Below, in pieces: positions 37,673 through 50,600 of a stretch of 64,000 nt of DNA. A program made the position numbers and the translations under genes. Within the stretch, counting starts at the first letter, position 1; the number at the start of each line of letters is the position of its first letter. Below the pieces are notes generated by a model. The model was not told the DNA's origin, ran no database searches, and was given only the letters and a program-made list of their open reading frames with translations. Source of the stretch: Charina bottae (taxonomy: Eukaryota > Chordata > Lepidosauria > Squamata > Charinaidae); the NCBI GenBank assembly GCA_023362775.1, contig JALMGJ010000060.1, positions 2,419,153 to 2,483,152 of the forward strand. Direction: 5' to 3'.

Positions 37673-40163
37673 TTTAAGGGTTGGAGGCGCTTTCGGATGC
37701 TTGATTCGGGACGGCAAAAATTTTGGCCCAAAAATCAAAAAATTCCTGACCGCGGAGTCAGGAAAAATCTCCCGGGAGGGGCCGGACCGAATCAGGTCAA
37801 ATTGAAAAACGAAGGCCGCCATGAGATTCGGGGTTGAATTTAAGGGTTGGAGACGCATTCGGATGCTTGATTTGGGACGGCATAATTTTTGGCCCAAAAA
37901 TCAAAAAATTCCTGACCGCGGAGTCAGGAAAAATCTCCCGGGAGGGGCCGGACCGAATCAGGTCAAATTGAAAAACGAAGGCCGCCATGAGATTCGGGGT
38001 TGAATTTAAGGGTTGGAGGTGCATTCGGATGCTTGATTTGGGACGGCATAATTTTTGGCCCAAAAATCAAAAAATTCCTGACCGCGGAGTCAGGAAAAAT
38101 CTCCCGGGAGGGGCCGGACCGAATCAGCTCAAATTGAAAAACGAAGGCCGCCATGAGATTCGGGGTTGAATTTAAGGGTTCGAGGCACTTCGGGATGCTT
38201 GATTTGAGACGGCAAAATTTTCGGCCCAAAAATCAAAAAATTCCTGACCACGGAGTCAGGAAAAATCTCCCGGGAGGGGCCGGACCGAATCAGGTCAAAT
38301 TGAAAAACGAAGGCCGCCATGAGATTCGGGGTTGAATTTAAGGGTTGGAGGCGCTTTCGGATGCTTGATTTGGGACGGCATAATTTTTGGCCCAAAAATC
38401 AAAAAATTCCTGACCGCGGAGTCAGGAAAAATCTCCCGGGAGGGGCCGGACTGAATCAGGTCAAATTGAAAAACGGAGGCCGCCATGAGATTCGGGGTTG
38501 AATTTAAGGGTTGGAGGCGCTTTCGGATGCTTGATTTGGGACGGCATAATTTTTGGCCCAAAAATTCAAAAAATTCCTGACCGCGGAGTCAGGAAAAATC
38601 TCCCGGGAGGGGCCGGACCGAATCAGGTCAAATTGAAAAACGAAGGCCGCCATGAGATTCGGGGTTGAATTTAAGGGTTGGAGGCGCATTCGGATGCTTG
38701 ATTTGAGACGGCAAAATTTTCGGCCCAAAAATCTTAGAATTCCTGACCGCGGAGTCAGGAAAAATCTCCCGGGAGGGGCCGGACCAAATCAGGTCAAATT
38801 GAAAAACGAAGGCCGCCATGAGATTCGGGGTTGAATTTAAGGGTTGGAGGCGCTTTCGGATGCTTGATTTGGGACGGCATAATTTTTGGCCCAAAAATCA
38901 AAAAATTCCTGACCGCGGAGTCAGGAAAAATCTCCCGGGAGGGGCCGGACCGAATCAGGTCAAATTGAAAAACGAAGGCCGCCATGAGATTCGGGGTTGA
39001 ATTTAAGGGTTGGAGGTGCATTCGGATGCTTGATTTGGGACGGCATAATTTTTGGCCCAAAAATCAAAAAATTCCTGACCGCGGAGTCAGGAAAAATCTC
39101 CCGGGAGGGGCCGGACCGAATCAGCTCAAATTGAAAAACGAAGGCCGCCATGAGATTCGGGGTTGAATTTAAGGGTTCGAGGCGCTTCCGGATGCTTGAT
39201 TTGAGACGGCAAAATTTTCGGCCCAAAAATCAAAAAATTCCTGACCGCGGAGTCAGGAAAAATCTCCCGGGAGGGGCTGGACCGAATCAGCTCAAATTGA
39301 AAAACAAAGGCCGCCATGAGATTCGGGGTTGAATTTAAGGGTTGGAGGTGCTTTCGGATGCTTGATTTGGGACGGCAAAATTTTTGGCCCAAAAATCAAA
39401 AAATTCCTGACCGCGGAGTCAGGAAAAATCTCCCGGGAGGGGCCAGACCGAATCAGGTCAAATTGAAAAACGAAGGCCGCCATGAGATTCGGGGCTGAAT
39501 TTAAGGGTTGGAGGCGCTTTCGGATGCTTGATTTGGGACGGCATAATTTTTGGCCCAAAAATCAAAAAATTCCTGACCGCGGAGTCAGGAAAAATCTCCC
39601 GGGAGGGGCCGGACCGAATCAGGTCAAATTGAAAAACGAAGGCCGCCATGAGATTCGGGGTTGAATTTAAGGGTTGGAGGCGCTTTCGGATGCTTGATTT
39701 GGGACGGCATAATTTTTGGCCCAGAAATCAAAAAATTCCTGACCGCGGAGTCAGGAAAAATCTCCCGGGAGGGGATGGACCGAATCAGCTCAAATTGAAA
39801 AACGAAGGCCGCCATGAGATCCGGGGTTGAATTTAAGGGTTGGAGGCGCATTCGGATGCTTGATTTGGGACGGCATAATTTTCGGCCCAAAAATCAAAAA
39901 ATTCCTGACCGCGGAGTCAGGAAAAATCTCCCGGGAGGGGATGGACCGAATCAGCTCAAATTGAAAAACGAAGGCCGCCATGAGATTCGGGGTTGAATTT
40001 AAGGGTTGGAGGCGCTTCCGGATGCTTGATTTGAGACGGCAAAATTTTCGGCCCAAAAATCAAAAAATTCCTGACCGCGGAGTCAGGAAAAATCTCCCGG
40101 GAGGGGCTGGACCGAATCAGCTCAAATTGAAAAACAAAGGCCGCCATGAGATTCGGGGTTGAA
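37673..40163 (+). repeat. 15-unit HOR copy (2,491 bp)
   Basis: Fourteen 166-bp units and one 167-bp unit (38503). The second half re-uses block E units in order (39002-40163: TGCATTCGG, GGTTCGAGG, GGTGCTTTCGG, A-type, CCCAGAAATC, GATCCGG-led, B-like). Blocks E and F are therefore joined by shared material. Confidence 0.88.
38503..38669 (+). repeat. 167-bp variant unit (first of three)
   Basis: AAAAATTCAAAAAATT has one T more than the usual AAAAATCAAAAAATT. The same change occurs at 40994 and 43485, each exactly 2,491 bp apart. The recurrence shows it is an inherited length variant and not an error. Confidence 0.92.
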
Positions 40164-43100
40164 TTTAAGGGTTGGAGGCGCTTTCGGATGCTTGATTCGG
40201 GACGGCAAAAATTTTGGCCCAAAAATCAAAAAATTCCTGACCGCGGAGTCAGGAAAAATCTCCCGGGAGGGGCCGGACCGAATCAGGTCAAATTGAAAAA
40301 CGAAGGCCGCCATGAGATTCGGGGTTGAATTTAAGGGTTGGAGACGCATTCGGATGCTTGATTTGGGACGGCATAATTTTTGGCCCAAAAATCAAAAAAT
40401 TCCTGACCGCGGAGTCAGGAAAAATCTCCCGGGAGGGGCCGGACCGAATCAGGTCAAATTGAAAAACGAAGGCCGCCATGAGATTCGGGGTTGAATTTAA
40501 GGGTTGGAGGTGCATTCGGATGCTTGATTTGGGACGGCATAATTTTTGGCCCAAAAATCAAAAAATTCCTGACCGCGGAGTCAGGAAAAATCTCCCGGGA
40601 GGGGCCGGACCGAATCAGCTCAAATTGAAAAACGAAGGCCGCCATGAGATTCGGGGTTGAATTTAAGGGTTCGAGGCACTTCGGGATGCTTGATTTGAGA
40701 CGGCAAAATTTTCGGCCCAAAAATCAAAAAATTCCTGACCACGGAGTCAGGAAAAATCTCCCGGGAGGGGCCGGACCGAATCAGGTCAAATTGAAAAACG
40801 AAGGCCGCCATGAGATTCGGGGTTGAATTTAAGGGTTGGAGGCGCTTTCGGATGCTTGATTTGGGACGGCATAATTTTTGGCCCAAAAATCAAAAAATTC
40901 CTGACCGCGGAGTCAGGAAAAATCTCCCGGGAGGGGCCGGACTGAATCAGGTCAAATTGAAAAACGGAGGCCGCCATGAGATTCGGGGTTGAATTTAAGG
41001 GTTGGAGGCGCTTTCGGATGCTTGATTTGGGACGGCATAATTTTTGGCCCAAAAATTCAAAAAATTCCTGACCGCGGAGTCAGGAAAAATCTCCCGGGAG
41101 GGGCCGGACCGAATCAGGTCAAATTGAAAAACGAAGGCCGCCATGAGATTCGGGGTTGAATTTAAGGGTTGGAGGCGCATTCGGATGCTTGATTTGAGAC
41201 GGCAAAATTTTCGGCCCAAAAATCTTAGAATTCCTGACCGCGGAGTCAGGAAAAATCTCCCGGGAGGGGCCGGACCGAATCAGCTCAAATTGAAAAACGA
41301 AGGCCGCCATGAGATTCGGGGTTGAATTTAAGGGTTGGAGGCGCTTTCGGATGCTTGATTTGGGACGGCATAATTTTTGGCCCAAAAATCAAAAAATTCC
41401 TGACCGCGGAGTCAGGAAAAATCTCCCGGGAGGGGCCGGACCGAATCAGGTCAAATTGAAAAACGAAGGCCGCCATGAGATTCGGGGTTGAATTTAAGGG
41501 TTGGAGGCGCATTCGGATGCTTGATTTGAGACGGCAAAATTTTCGGCCCAAAAATCTTAGAATTCCTGACCGCGGAGTCAGGAAAAATCTCCCGGGAGGG
41601 GCCGGACCGAATCAGGTCAAATTGAAAAACGAAGGCCGCCATGAGATTTGGGGTTGAATTTAAGGGTTGGAGGCGCTTTCGGATGCTTGATTTGGGACGG
41701 CATAATTTTTGGCCCAAAAATCAAAAAATTCCTGACCGCGGAGTCAGGAAAAATCTCCCGGGAGGGGCCAAACCGAATCAGGTCAAATTGAAAAACGAAG
41801 GCCGCCATGAGATTCGGGGTTGAATTTAAGCGTTGGAGGCGCTTTCGGATGCTAGATTTGAGACGGCAAAATTTTCGGCCCAAAAATCTTAAAATTCCTG
41901 ACCGCGGAGTCAGGAAAAATCTCCCGGGAGGGGCCAAACCGAATCAGGTCAAATTGAAAAACGAAGGCCGCCATGAGATTCGGGGTTGAATTTAAGGGTT
42001 GGAGGCGCTTCCGGATGCTTGATTTGAGACGGCAAAATTTTCGGCCCAAAAATCAAAAAATTCCTGACCGCGGAGTCAGGAAAAATCTCCCGGGAGGGGC
42101 TGGACCGAATCAGCTCAAATTGAAAAACAAAGGCCGCCATGAGATTCGGGGTTGAATTTAAGGGTTGGAGGCGCTTTCAGATGCTTGATTCGGGACGGCA
42201 AAAATTTTGGCCCAAAAATCAAAAAATTCCTGACCGCGGAGTCAGGAAAAATCTCCCGGGAGGGGCCGGACCGAATCAGGTCAAATTGAAAAACGAAGGC
42301 CGCCATGAGATTCGGGGTTGAATTTAAGGGTTGGAGACGCATTCGGATGCTTGATTTGGGACGGCATAATTTTTGGCCCAAAAATCAAAAAATTCCTGAC
42401 CGCGGAGTCAGGAAAAATCTCCCGGGAGGGGCCGGACCGAATCAGGTCAAATTGAAAAACGAAGGCCGCCATGAGATTCGGGGTTGAATTTAAGGGTTGG
42501 AGGTGCATTCGGATGCTTGATTTGGGACGGCATAATTTTTGGCCCAAAAATCAAAAAATTCCTGACCGCGGAGTCAGGAAAAATCTCCCGGGAGGGGCCG
42601 GACCGAATCAGCTCAAATTGAAAAACGAAGGCCGCCATGAGATTCGGGGTTGAATTTAAGGGTTCGAGGCGCTTCCGGATGCTTGATTTGAGACGGCAAA
42701 ATTTTCGGCCCAAAAATCAAAAAATTCCTGACCGCGGAGTCAGGAAAAATCTCCCGGGAGGGGCTGGACCGAATCAGCTCAAATTGAAAAACGAAGGCCG
42801 CCATGAGATTCGGGGTTGAATTTAAGGGTTGGAGACGCATTCGGATGCTTGATTTGGGACGGCATAATTTTTGGCCCAAAAATCAAAAAATTCCTGACTG
42901 CGGAGTCAGGAAAAATCTCCCGGGAGGGGCTGGACCGAATCAGGTCAAATTGAAAAACGAAGGCCGCCATGAGATTCGGGGTTGAATTTAAGGGTTGGAG
43001 GTGCATTCGGATGCTTGATTTGGGACGGCATAATTTTTGGCCCAAAAATCAAAAAATTCCTGACCGCGGAGTCAGGAAAAATCTCCCGGGAGGGGCCGGA

Positions 43101-43983
43101 CCGAATCAGCTCAAATTGAAAAACGAAGGCCGCCATGAGATTCGGGGTTGAATTTAAGGGTTCGAGGCACTTCGGGATGCTTGATTTGAGACGGCAAAAT
43201 TTTCGGCCCAAAAATCAAAAAATTCCTGACCACGGAGTCAGGAAAAATCTCCCGGGAGGGGCCGGACCGAATCAGGTCAAATTGAAAAACGAAGGCCGCC
43301 ATGAGATTCGGGGTTGAATTTAAGGGTTGGAGGCGCTTTCGGATGCTTGATTTGGGACGGCATAATTTTTGGCCCAAAAATCAAAAAATTCCTGACCGCG
43401 GAGTCAGGAAAAATCTCCCGGGAGGGGCCGGACCGAATCAGGTCAAATTGAAAAACGAAGGCCGCCATGAGATTCGGGGTTGAATTTAAGGGTTGGAGGT
43501 GCTTTCGGATGCTTGATTTGGGACGGCATAATTTTTGGCCCAAAAATTCAAAAAATTCCTGACCGCGGAGTCAGGAAAAATCTCCCGGGAGGGGCCGGAC
43601 CGAATCAGGTCAAATTGAAAAACGAAGGCCGCCATGAGATTCGGGGTTGAATTTAAGGGTTGGAGGCGCATTCGGATGCTTGATTTGGGACGGCATAATT
43701 TTTGGCCCAAAAATCAAAAAATTCCTGACCGCGGAGTCAGGAAAAATCTCCCGGGAGGGGCGAAACCGAATCAGGTCAAATTGAAAAACGAAGGCCGCCA
43801 TGAGATTCGGGGTTGAATTTAAGGGTTGGAGGCGCTTTCGGATGCTTGATTTGAGACGGCAAAATTTTCGGCCCAAAAATCTTAAAATTCCTGACCGCGG
43901 AGTCAGGAAAAATCTCCCGGGAGGGGCCGGACCGAATCAGGTCAAATTGAAAAACGAAGGCCGCCATGAGATTCGGGGTTGAA

Positions 43984-46141
43984 TTTAAGGGTTGGAGGCG
44001 CTTCCGGATGCTTGATTTGGGACGGCAAAATTTTTGGCCCAAAAATCAAAAAATTCCTGACCGCGGAGTCAGGAAAAATCTCCCGGGAGGGAACGGACCG
44101 AATCAGGTCAAATTGAAAAACGAAGGCCGCCATGAGATTCGGGGTTGAATTTAAGGGTTCTAGGCGCATTCGGATGCTTGATTTGGGACGGCATAATTTT
44201 TGGCCCAAAAATCAAAAAATTCCTGACCGCGGAGTCAGGAAAAATCTCCCGGGACGGGCCGGACCCAATCAGGTCAAATTGAAAAACGAAGGCCGCCATG
44301 AGATTCGGGGTTGAATTTAAGGGTTGGAGGCGCATTCGGATGCTTGATTTGGGGCGGCAAAATTTTCGGCCCAAAAATCTTAAAATTCCTGACCGCGGAG
44401 TCAGGAAAAATCTCCCGGGAGGGGCCGGACCGAATCAGGTCAAATTGAAAAACGAAGGCCGCCATGAGATTCGGGGTTGAATTTAAGGGTTGGAGGCGCT
44501 TCCGGATGCCTGATTTGAGACGGCAAAATTTTCGGCCCAAAAATCTTAAAATTCCTGACCGCGGAGTCAGGAAAAATCTCCCGGGAGGGGCTGGACCGAA
44601 TCAGCTCAAATTGAAAAACGAAGGCCGCCATGAGATTCGGGGTTGAATTTAAGGGTTGGAGGCGCTTTCGGATGCTTGATTTGGGACGGCATAATTTTTG
44701 GCCCAAAAATCAAAAAATTCCTGACCGCGGAGTCAGGAAAAATCTCCCGGGAGGGGCCGGACCGAATCAGGTCAAATTGAAAAACAAAGGCCGCCATGAG
44801 ATTCGGGGTTGAATTTAAGGGTTGGAGGCGCTTCCGGATGCTTGATTTGAGACGGCCAAATTTTCGGCCCAAAAATCAAAAAATTCCTGACCGCGGAGTC
44901 AGGAAAAATCTCCCGGGAGGGGCTGGACAGATTCAGCTCAAATTGAAAAACAAAGGCCACCATGAGATTCGGGGTTGAATTTAAGGGTTGGAGGCGCTTC
45001 CGGATGCTTGATTTGGGACGGCAAAATTTTTGGCCCAAAAATCAAAAAATTCCTGACCGCGGAGTCAGGAAAAATCTCCCGGGAGGGAACGGACCGAATC
45101 AGGTCAAATTGAAAAACGAAGGCCGCCATGAGATTCGGGGTTGAATTTAAGGGTTGTAGGCGCATTCGGATGCTTGATTTGGGGCGGCATAATTTTTGGC
45201 CCAAAAATCAAAAAATTCCTGACCGCGGAGTCAGGAAAAATCTCCCGGGAGGGGCCGGACCGAATCAGGTAAAATTGAAAAACGAAGGCCGCCATGAGAT
45301 TCGGGGTTGAATTTAAGGGTTGGAGGCACTTTCGGATGCTTGATTTGGGACGGCATAATTTTTGGCCCAAAAATCAAAAAATTCCTGACCACGGAGTCAG
45401 GAAAAATCTCGCGGGAGGGGCCGGACCGAATCAGGTCAAATTGAAAAACGAAGGCCGCCATGAGATTCGGGGTTGAATTTAAGGGTTGGAGGCGCTTCCG
45501 GATGCTTGATTTGAGACGGCAAAATTTTCGGCCCAAAAATCTTAAAATTCCTGACCGCGGATTCAGGAAAAATCTCCCGGGAGGGGCCGGACCGAATCAG
45601 GTCAAATTGAAAAACGAAGGCCGCCATGAGATTCGGGGTTGAATTTAAGGGTTGGAGGCGCTTCCGGATGCTTGATTTGAGACGGCAAAATTTTCGGCCC
45701 AAAAATCTTAAAATTCCTGACCGCGGAGTCAGGAAAAATCTCCCGGGAGGGGCTGGACCGAATCAGCTCAAATTGAAAAACGAAGGCCGCCATGAGATTC
45801 GGGGTTGAATTTAAGGGTTGGAGGCGCTTTCGGATGCTTGATTTGGGATGGCATAATTTTTGGCCCAAAAATCAAAAAATTCCTGACCGCGGAGTCAGGA
45901 AAAATCTCCCGGGAGGGGCCAAACCGAATCAGGTCAAATTGAAAAACAAAGGCCGCCATGAGATTCGGGGTTGAATTTAAGGGTTGGAGGCGCTTCCGGA
46001 TGCTTGATTTGAGACGGCAAAATTTTCGGCCCAAAAATAAAAAAATTCCTGACCGCGGAGTCAGGAAAAATCTCCCGGGAGGGGCTGGACCGATTCAGCT
46101 CAAATTGAAAAACAAAGGCCGCCATGAGATTCGGGGTTGAA
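43984..46141 (+). repeat. 13-unit segment repeated at 57098-59255
   Basis: Unit order matches 57098-59255, with one whole-unit front replaced: 45312 has GGCACTTTCGG where 58426 has GTAGGCGCATTCGG. Smaller differences are seen near 44930-44960. The copy pair supports the continuation across 57596 as the older arrangement. Confidence 0.85.
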
Positions 46142-46473
46142 TTTAAGGGTTGTAGGCGCATTCGGATGCTTGATTTGGGACAGCATAATTTTTGGCCCAA
46201 AAATCAAAAAATTCCTGACCGCGGAGTCAGGAAAAATCTCCCGGGAGGGGCCGGACCCAATCAGGTCAAATTGAAAAACGAAGGCCGCCATGAGATTCGG
46301 GTTTGAATTTAAGGGTTGGAGGCGCATTCGGATGCTTGATTTGGGGCGGCATAATTTTTGGCCCAAAAATCAAAAAATTCCTGACCGCAGAGTCAGGAAA
46401 AATCTCCCGGGAGGGGCCGGACCGAATCAGGTCAAATTGAAAAACAAAGGCCGCCATGAGATTCGGGGTTGAA

Positions 46474-46638
46474 TTTAAGGGTTGGAGGCGCTTCCGGATG
46501 CTTGATTTGAGACGGCAAAATTTTCGGCCCAAAAATCAAAAAATTCCTGACCGCGGAGTCAGGAAAATCTCCCGGGAGGGGCTGGACCGAATCAGCTCAA
46601 ATTGAAAAACAAAGGCCGCCATGAGATTCGGGGTTGAA
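46474..46638 (+). repeat. Private 165-bp unit
   Basis: CAGGAAAATCTCC has four A instead of five near 46565. The site differs from that of the recurrent 165-bp variant and it is not shared by related units. Confidence 0.8.
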
Positions 46639-47634
46639 TTTAAGGGTTGGTGGCGCTTTCGGATGCTTGATTTGGGACGGCAAAATTTTTGGCCCAAAAA
46701 TCAAAACATTCCTTACCCCGGAGTCAGGAAAAATCTCCTGGGAGGGGCCGGACCGAATCAGGTCAAATTGAAAAACGAAGGCCGCCATGAGATTCGGGGT
46801 TGAATTTAAGGGTTGGAGGCGCTTTCGGATGCTTGATTTGGGGCGGCATAATTTTTGGCCCAAAAATCAAAAAATTCCTGACCGCGGAGTCAGGAAAAAT
46901 CTCCCGGGAGGGGCCGGACCGAATCAGGTCAAATTGAAAAACGAAGGCTGCCATGAGATTCGGGGTTGAATTTAAGGGTTGGAGGTGCTTCCGGATGCCT
47001 GATTTGAGACGGCAAAATTTTCGGCCCAAAAATCTTAAAATTCCTGACCGCGGAGTCAGGAAAAATCTCCCGGGAGGGGCTGGACCAAATCAGCTCAAAT
47101 TGAAAAACGAAGGCCGCCATGAGATTCGGGGTTGAATTTAAGGGTTGGAGGCGCTTTCGGATGCTTGATTTGGGACGGCATAATTTTTGGCCCAAAAATC
47201 AAAAAATTCCTGACCGCGGAGTCAGGAAAAATCTCCCGGGAGGGGCCGGACCGAATCAGGTCAAATTGAAAAACAAAGGCCGCCATGAGATTCGGGGTTG
47301 AATTTAAGGGTTGGAGGCGCTTCCTGATGCTTGATTTGAGACGGCCAAATTTTCGGCCCAAAAATCTTAAAATTCCTGACCGCGGAGTCAGGAAAAATCT
47401 CCCGGGAGGGGCTGGACCGATTCAGCTCAAATTGAAAAACAAAGGCCGCCATGAGATTCGGGGTTGAATTTAAGGGTTGGAGGCGCTTCCGGATGCTTGA
47501 TTTGGGACGGCAAAATTTTTGGCCCAAAAATCAAAAAATTCCTGACCGCGGAGTCAGGAAAAATCTCCCGGGAGGGAACGGACCGAATCAGGTCAAATTG
47601 AAAAACGAAGGCCGCCATGAGATTCGGGGTTGAA

Positions 47635-50600
47635 TTTAAGGGTTGTAGGCGCATTCGGATGCTTGATTTGGGGCGGCATAATTTTTGGCCCAAAAATCAA
47701 AAAATTCCTGACCGCGGAGTCAGGAAAAATCTCCCGGGAGGGGCCGGACCGAATCAGGTAAAATTGAAAAACGAAGGCCGCCATGAGATTCGGGGTTGAA
47801 TTTAAGGGTTGGAGGCGCTTTCGGATGCTTGATTTGGGACGGCATAATTTTTGGCCCAAAAATCAAAAAATTCCTGACAGCGGAGTCAGGAAAAATCTCC
47901 CGGGAGGGGCCGGACCGAATCAGGTCAAATTGAAAAACGAAGGCCGCCATGAGATTCGGGGTTGAATTTAAGGGTTGGAGGCGCTTCCGGATGCTTGATT
48001 TGAGACGGCAAAATTTTCGGCCCAAAAATCTTAAAATTCCTGACCGCGGATTCAGGAAAAATCTCCCGGGAGGGGCCGGACCGAATCAGGTCAAATTGAA
48101 AAACGAAGGCCGCCATGAGATTCGGGGTTGAATTTAAGGGTTGGAGGCGCTTCAGGATGCTTGATTTGAGACGGCAAAATTTTCGGCCCAAAAATCTTAA
48201 AATTCCTGACCGCGGAGTCAGGAAAAATCTCCCGGGAGGGGCTGGACCGAATCAGCTCAAATTGAAAAACGAAGGCCGCCATGAGATTCGGGGTTGAATT
48301 TAAGGGTTGGAGGCGCTTTCGGATGCTTGATTTGGGATGGCATAATTTTTGGCCCAAAAATCAAAAAATTCCTGACCGCGGAGTCAGGAAAAATCTCCCG
48401 GGAGGGAACGGACCGAATCAGGTCAAATTGAAAAACGAAGGCCGCCATGAGATTCGGGGTTGAATTTAAGGGTTGTAGGCGCATTCGGATGCTTGATTTG
48501 GGGCGGCATAATTTTTGGCCCAAAAATCAAAAAATTCCTGACCGCGGAGTCAGGAAAAATCTCCCGGGAGGGGCCGGACTGAATCAGGTAAAATTGAAAA
48601 ACGAAGGCCGCCATGAGATTCGGGGTTGAATTTAAGGGTTGGAGGCGCTTCCTGATGCTTGATTTGAGACGGCCAAATTTTCGGCCCAAAAATCTTAAAA
48701 TTCCTGACCGCGGAGTCAGGAAAAATCTCCCGGGAGGGGCTGGACCGATTCAGCTCAAATTGAAAAACAAAGGCCGCCATGAGATTCGGGGTTGAATTTA
48801 AGGGTTGGAGGCGCTTCCGGATGCTTGATTTGGGACGGCAAAATTTTTGGCCCAAAAATCAAAAAATTCCTGACCGCGGAGTCAGGAAAAATCTCCCGGG
48901 AGGGAACGGACCGAATCAGGTCAAATTGAAAAACGAAGGCCGCCATGAGATTCGGGGTTGAATTTAAGGGTTGTAGGCGCATTCGGATGCTTGATTTGGG
49001 GCGGCATAATTTTTGGCCCAAAAATCAAAAAATTCCTGACCGCGGAGTCAGGAAAAATCTCCCGGGAGGAGCCGGACCGAATCAGGTAAAATTGAAAAAC
49101 GAAGGCCGCCATGAGATTCGGGGTTGAATTTAAGGGTTGGAGGCGCTTTCGGATGCTTGATTTGGGACGGCATAATTTTTGGCCCAAAAATCAAAAAATT
49201 CCTGACAGCGGAGTCAGGAAAAATCTCCCGGGAGGGGCCGGACCGAATCAGGTCAAATTGAAAAACGAAGGCCGCCATGAGATTCGGGGTTGAATTTAAG
49301 GGTTGGAGGCGCTTCCGGATGCTTGATTTGAGACGGCAAAATTTTCGGCCCAAAAATCTTAAAATTCCTGACCGCGGATTCAGGAAAAATCTCCCAGGAG
49401 GGGCCGGACCGAATCAGGTCAAATTGAAAAACGAAGGCCGCCATGAGATTCGGGGTTGAATTTAAGGGTTGGAGGCGCTTCAGGATGCTTGATTTGAGAC
49501 GGCAAAATTTTCGGCCCAAAAATCTTAAAATTCCTGACCGCGGAGTCAGGAAAAATCTCCCGGGAGGGGCTGGACCGAATCAGCTCAAATTGAAAAACGA
49601 AGGCCGCCATGAGATTCGGGGTTGAATTTAAGGGTTGGAGGCGCTTTCGGATGCTTGATTTGGGATGGCATAATTTTTGGCCCAAAAATCAAAAAATTCC
49701 TGACCGCGGAGTCAGGAAAAATCTCCCGGGAGGGAACGGACCGAATCAGGTCAAATTGAAAAACGAAGGCCGCCATGAGATTCGGGGTTGAATTTAAGGG
49801 TTGTAGGCGCATTCGGATGCTTGATTTGGGGCGGCATAATTTTTGGCCCAAAAATCAAAAAATTCCTGACCGCGGAGTCAGGAAAAATCTCCCGGGAGGG
49901 GCCGGACCGAATCAGGTAAAATTGAAAAACGAAGGCCGCCATGAGATTCGGGGTTGAATTTAAGGGTTGGAGGCGCTTTCGGATGCTTGATTTGGGACGG
50001 CATAATTTTTGGCCCAAAAATCAAAAAATTCCTGCCCGCGGAGTCAGGAAAAATCTCGCGGGAGGGGCCGGACCGAATCAGGTCAAATTGAAAAACGAAG
50101 GCCGCCATGAGATTCGGGGTTGAATTTAAGGGTTGGAGGCGCTTCCGGATGCTTGATTTGAGACGGCAAAATTTTCGGCCCAAAAATCTTAAAATTCCTG
50201 ACCGCGGATTCAGGAAAAATCTCCCGGGAGGGGCCGGACCGAATCAGGTCAAATTGAAAAACGAAGGCCGCCATGAGATTCGGGGTTGAATTTAAGGGTT
50301 GGAGGCGCTTCCGGATGCTTGATTTGAGACGGCAAAATTTTCGGCCCAAAAATCTTAAAATTCCTGACCGCGGAGTCAGGAAAAATCTCCCGGGAGGGGC
50401 TGGACCGAATCAGCTCAAATTGAAAAACGAAGGCCGCCATGAGATTCGGGGTTGAATTTAAGGGTTGGAGGCGCTTTCGGATGCTTGATTTGGGATGGCA
50501 TAATTTTTGGCCCAAAAATCAAAAAATTCCTGACCGCGGAGTCAGGAAAAATCTCCCGGGAGGGGCCAAACCGAATCAGGTCAAATTGAAAAACAAAGGC

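Larger units (their letters stand above)
37673..43983 (+). repeat. Block F: 15-unit/12-unit HORs tagged by 167-bp units
   Basis: The opening marker is a unit with TTGATTCGGGACGG and CAAAAATTTTGG (37673, 40164, 42157). It is followed by a GAGACGCATTCGG unit, a TGCATTCGG unit, and then a GGCACTTCGGG unit with GACCACGG (38171, 40662, 43153). Opening-marker spacings are 2,491 bp (15 units) and 1,993 bp (12 units). In the third copy extra units precede the GGCACTTCGGG unit. TCTTAGAATTCC B-type variants (38670, 41161, 41493) occur only here. Confidence 0.88.
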
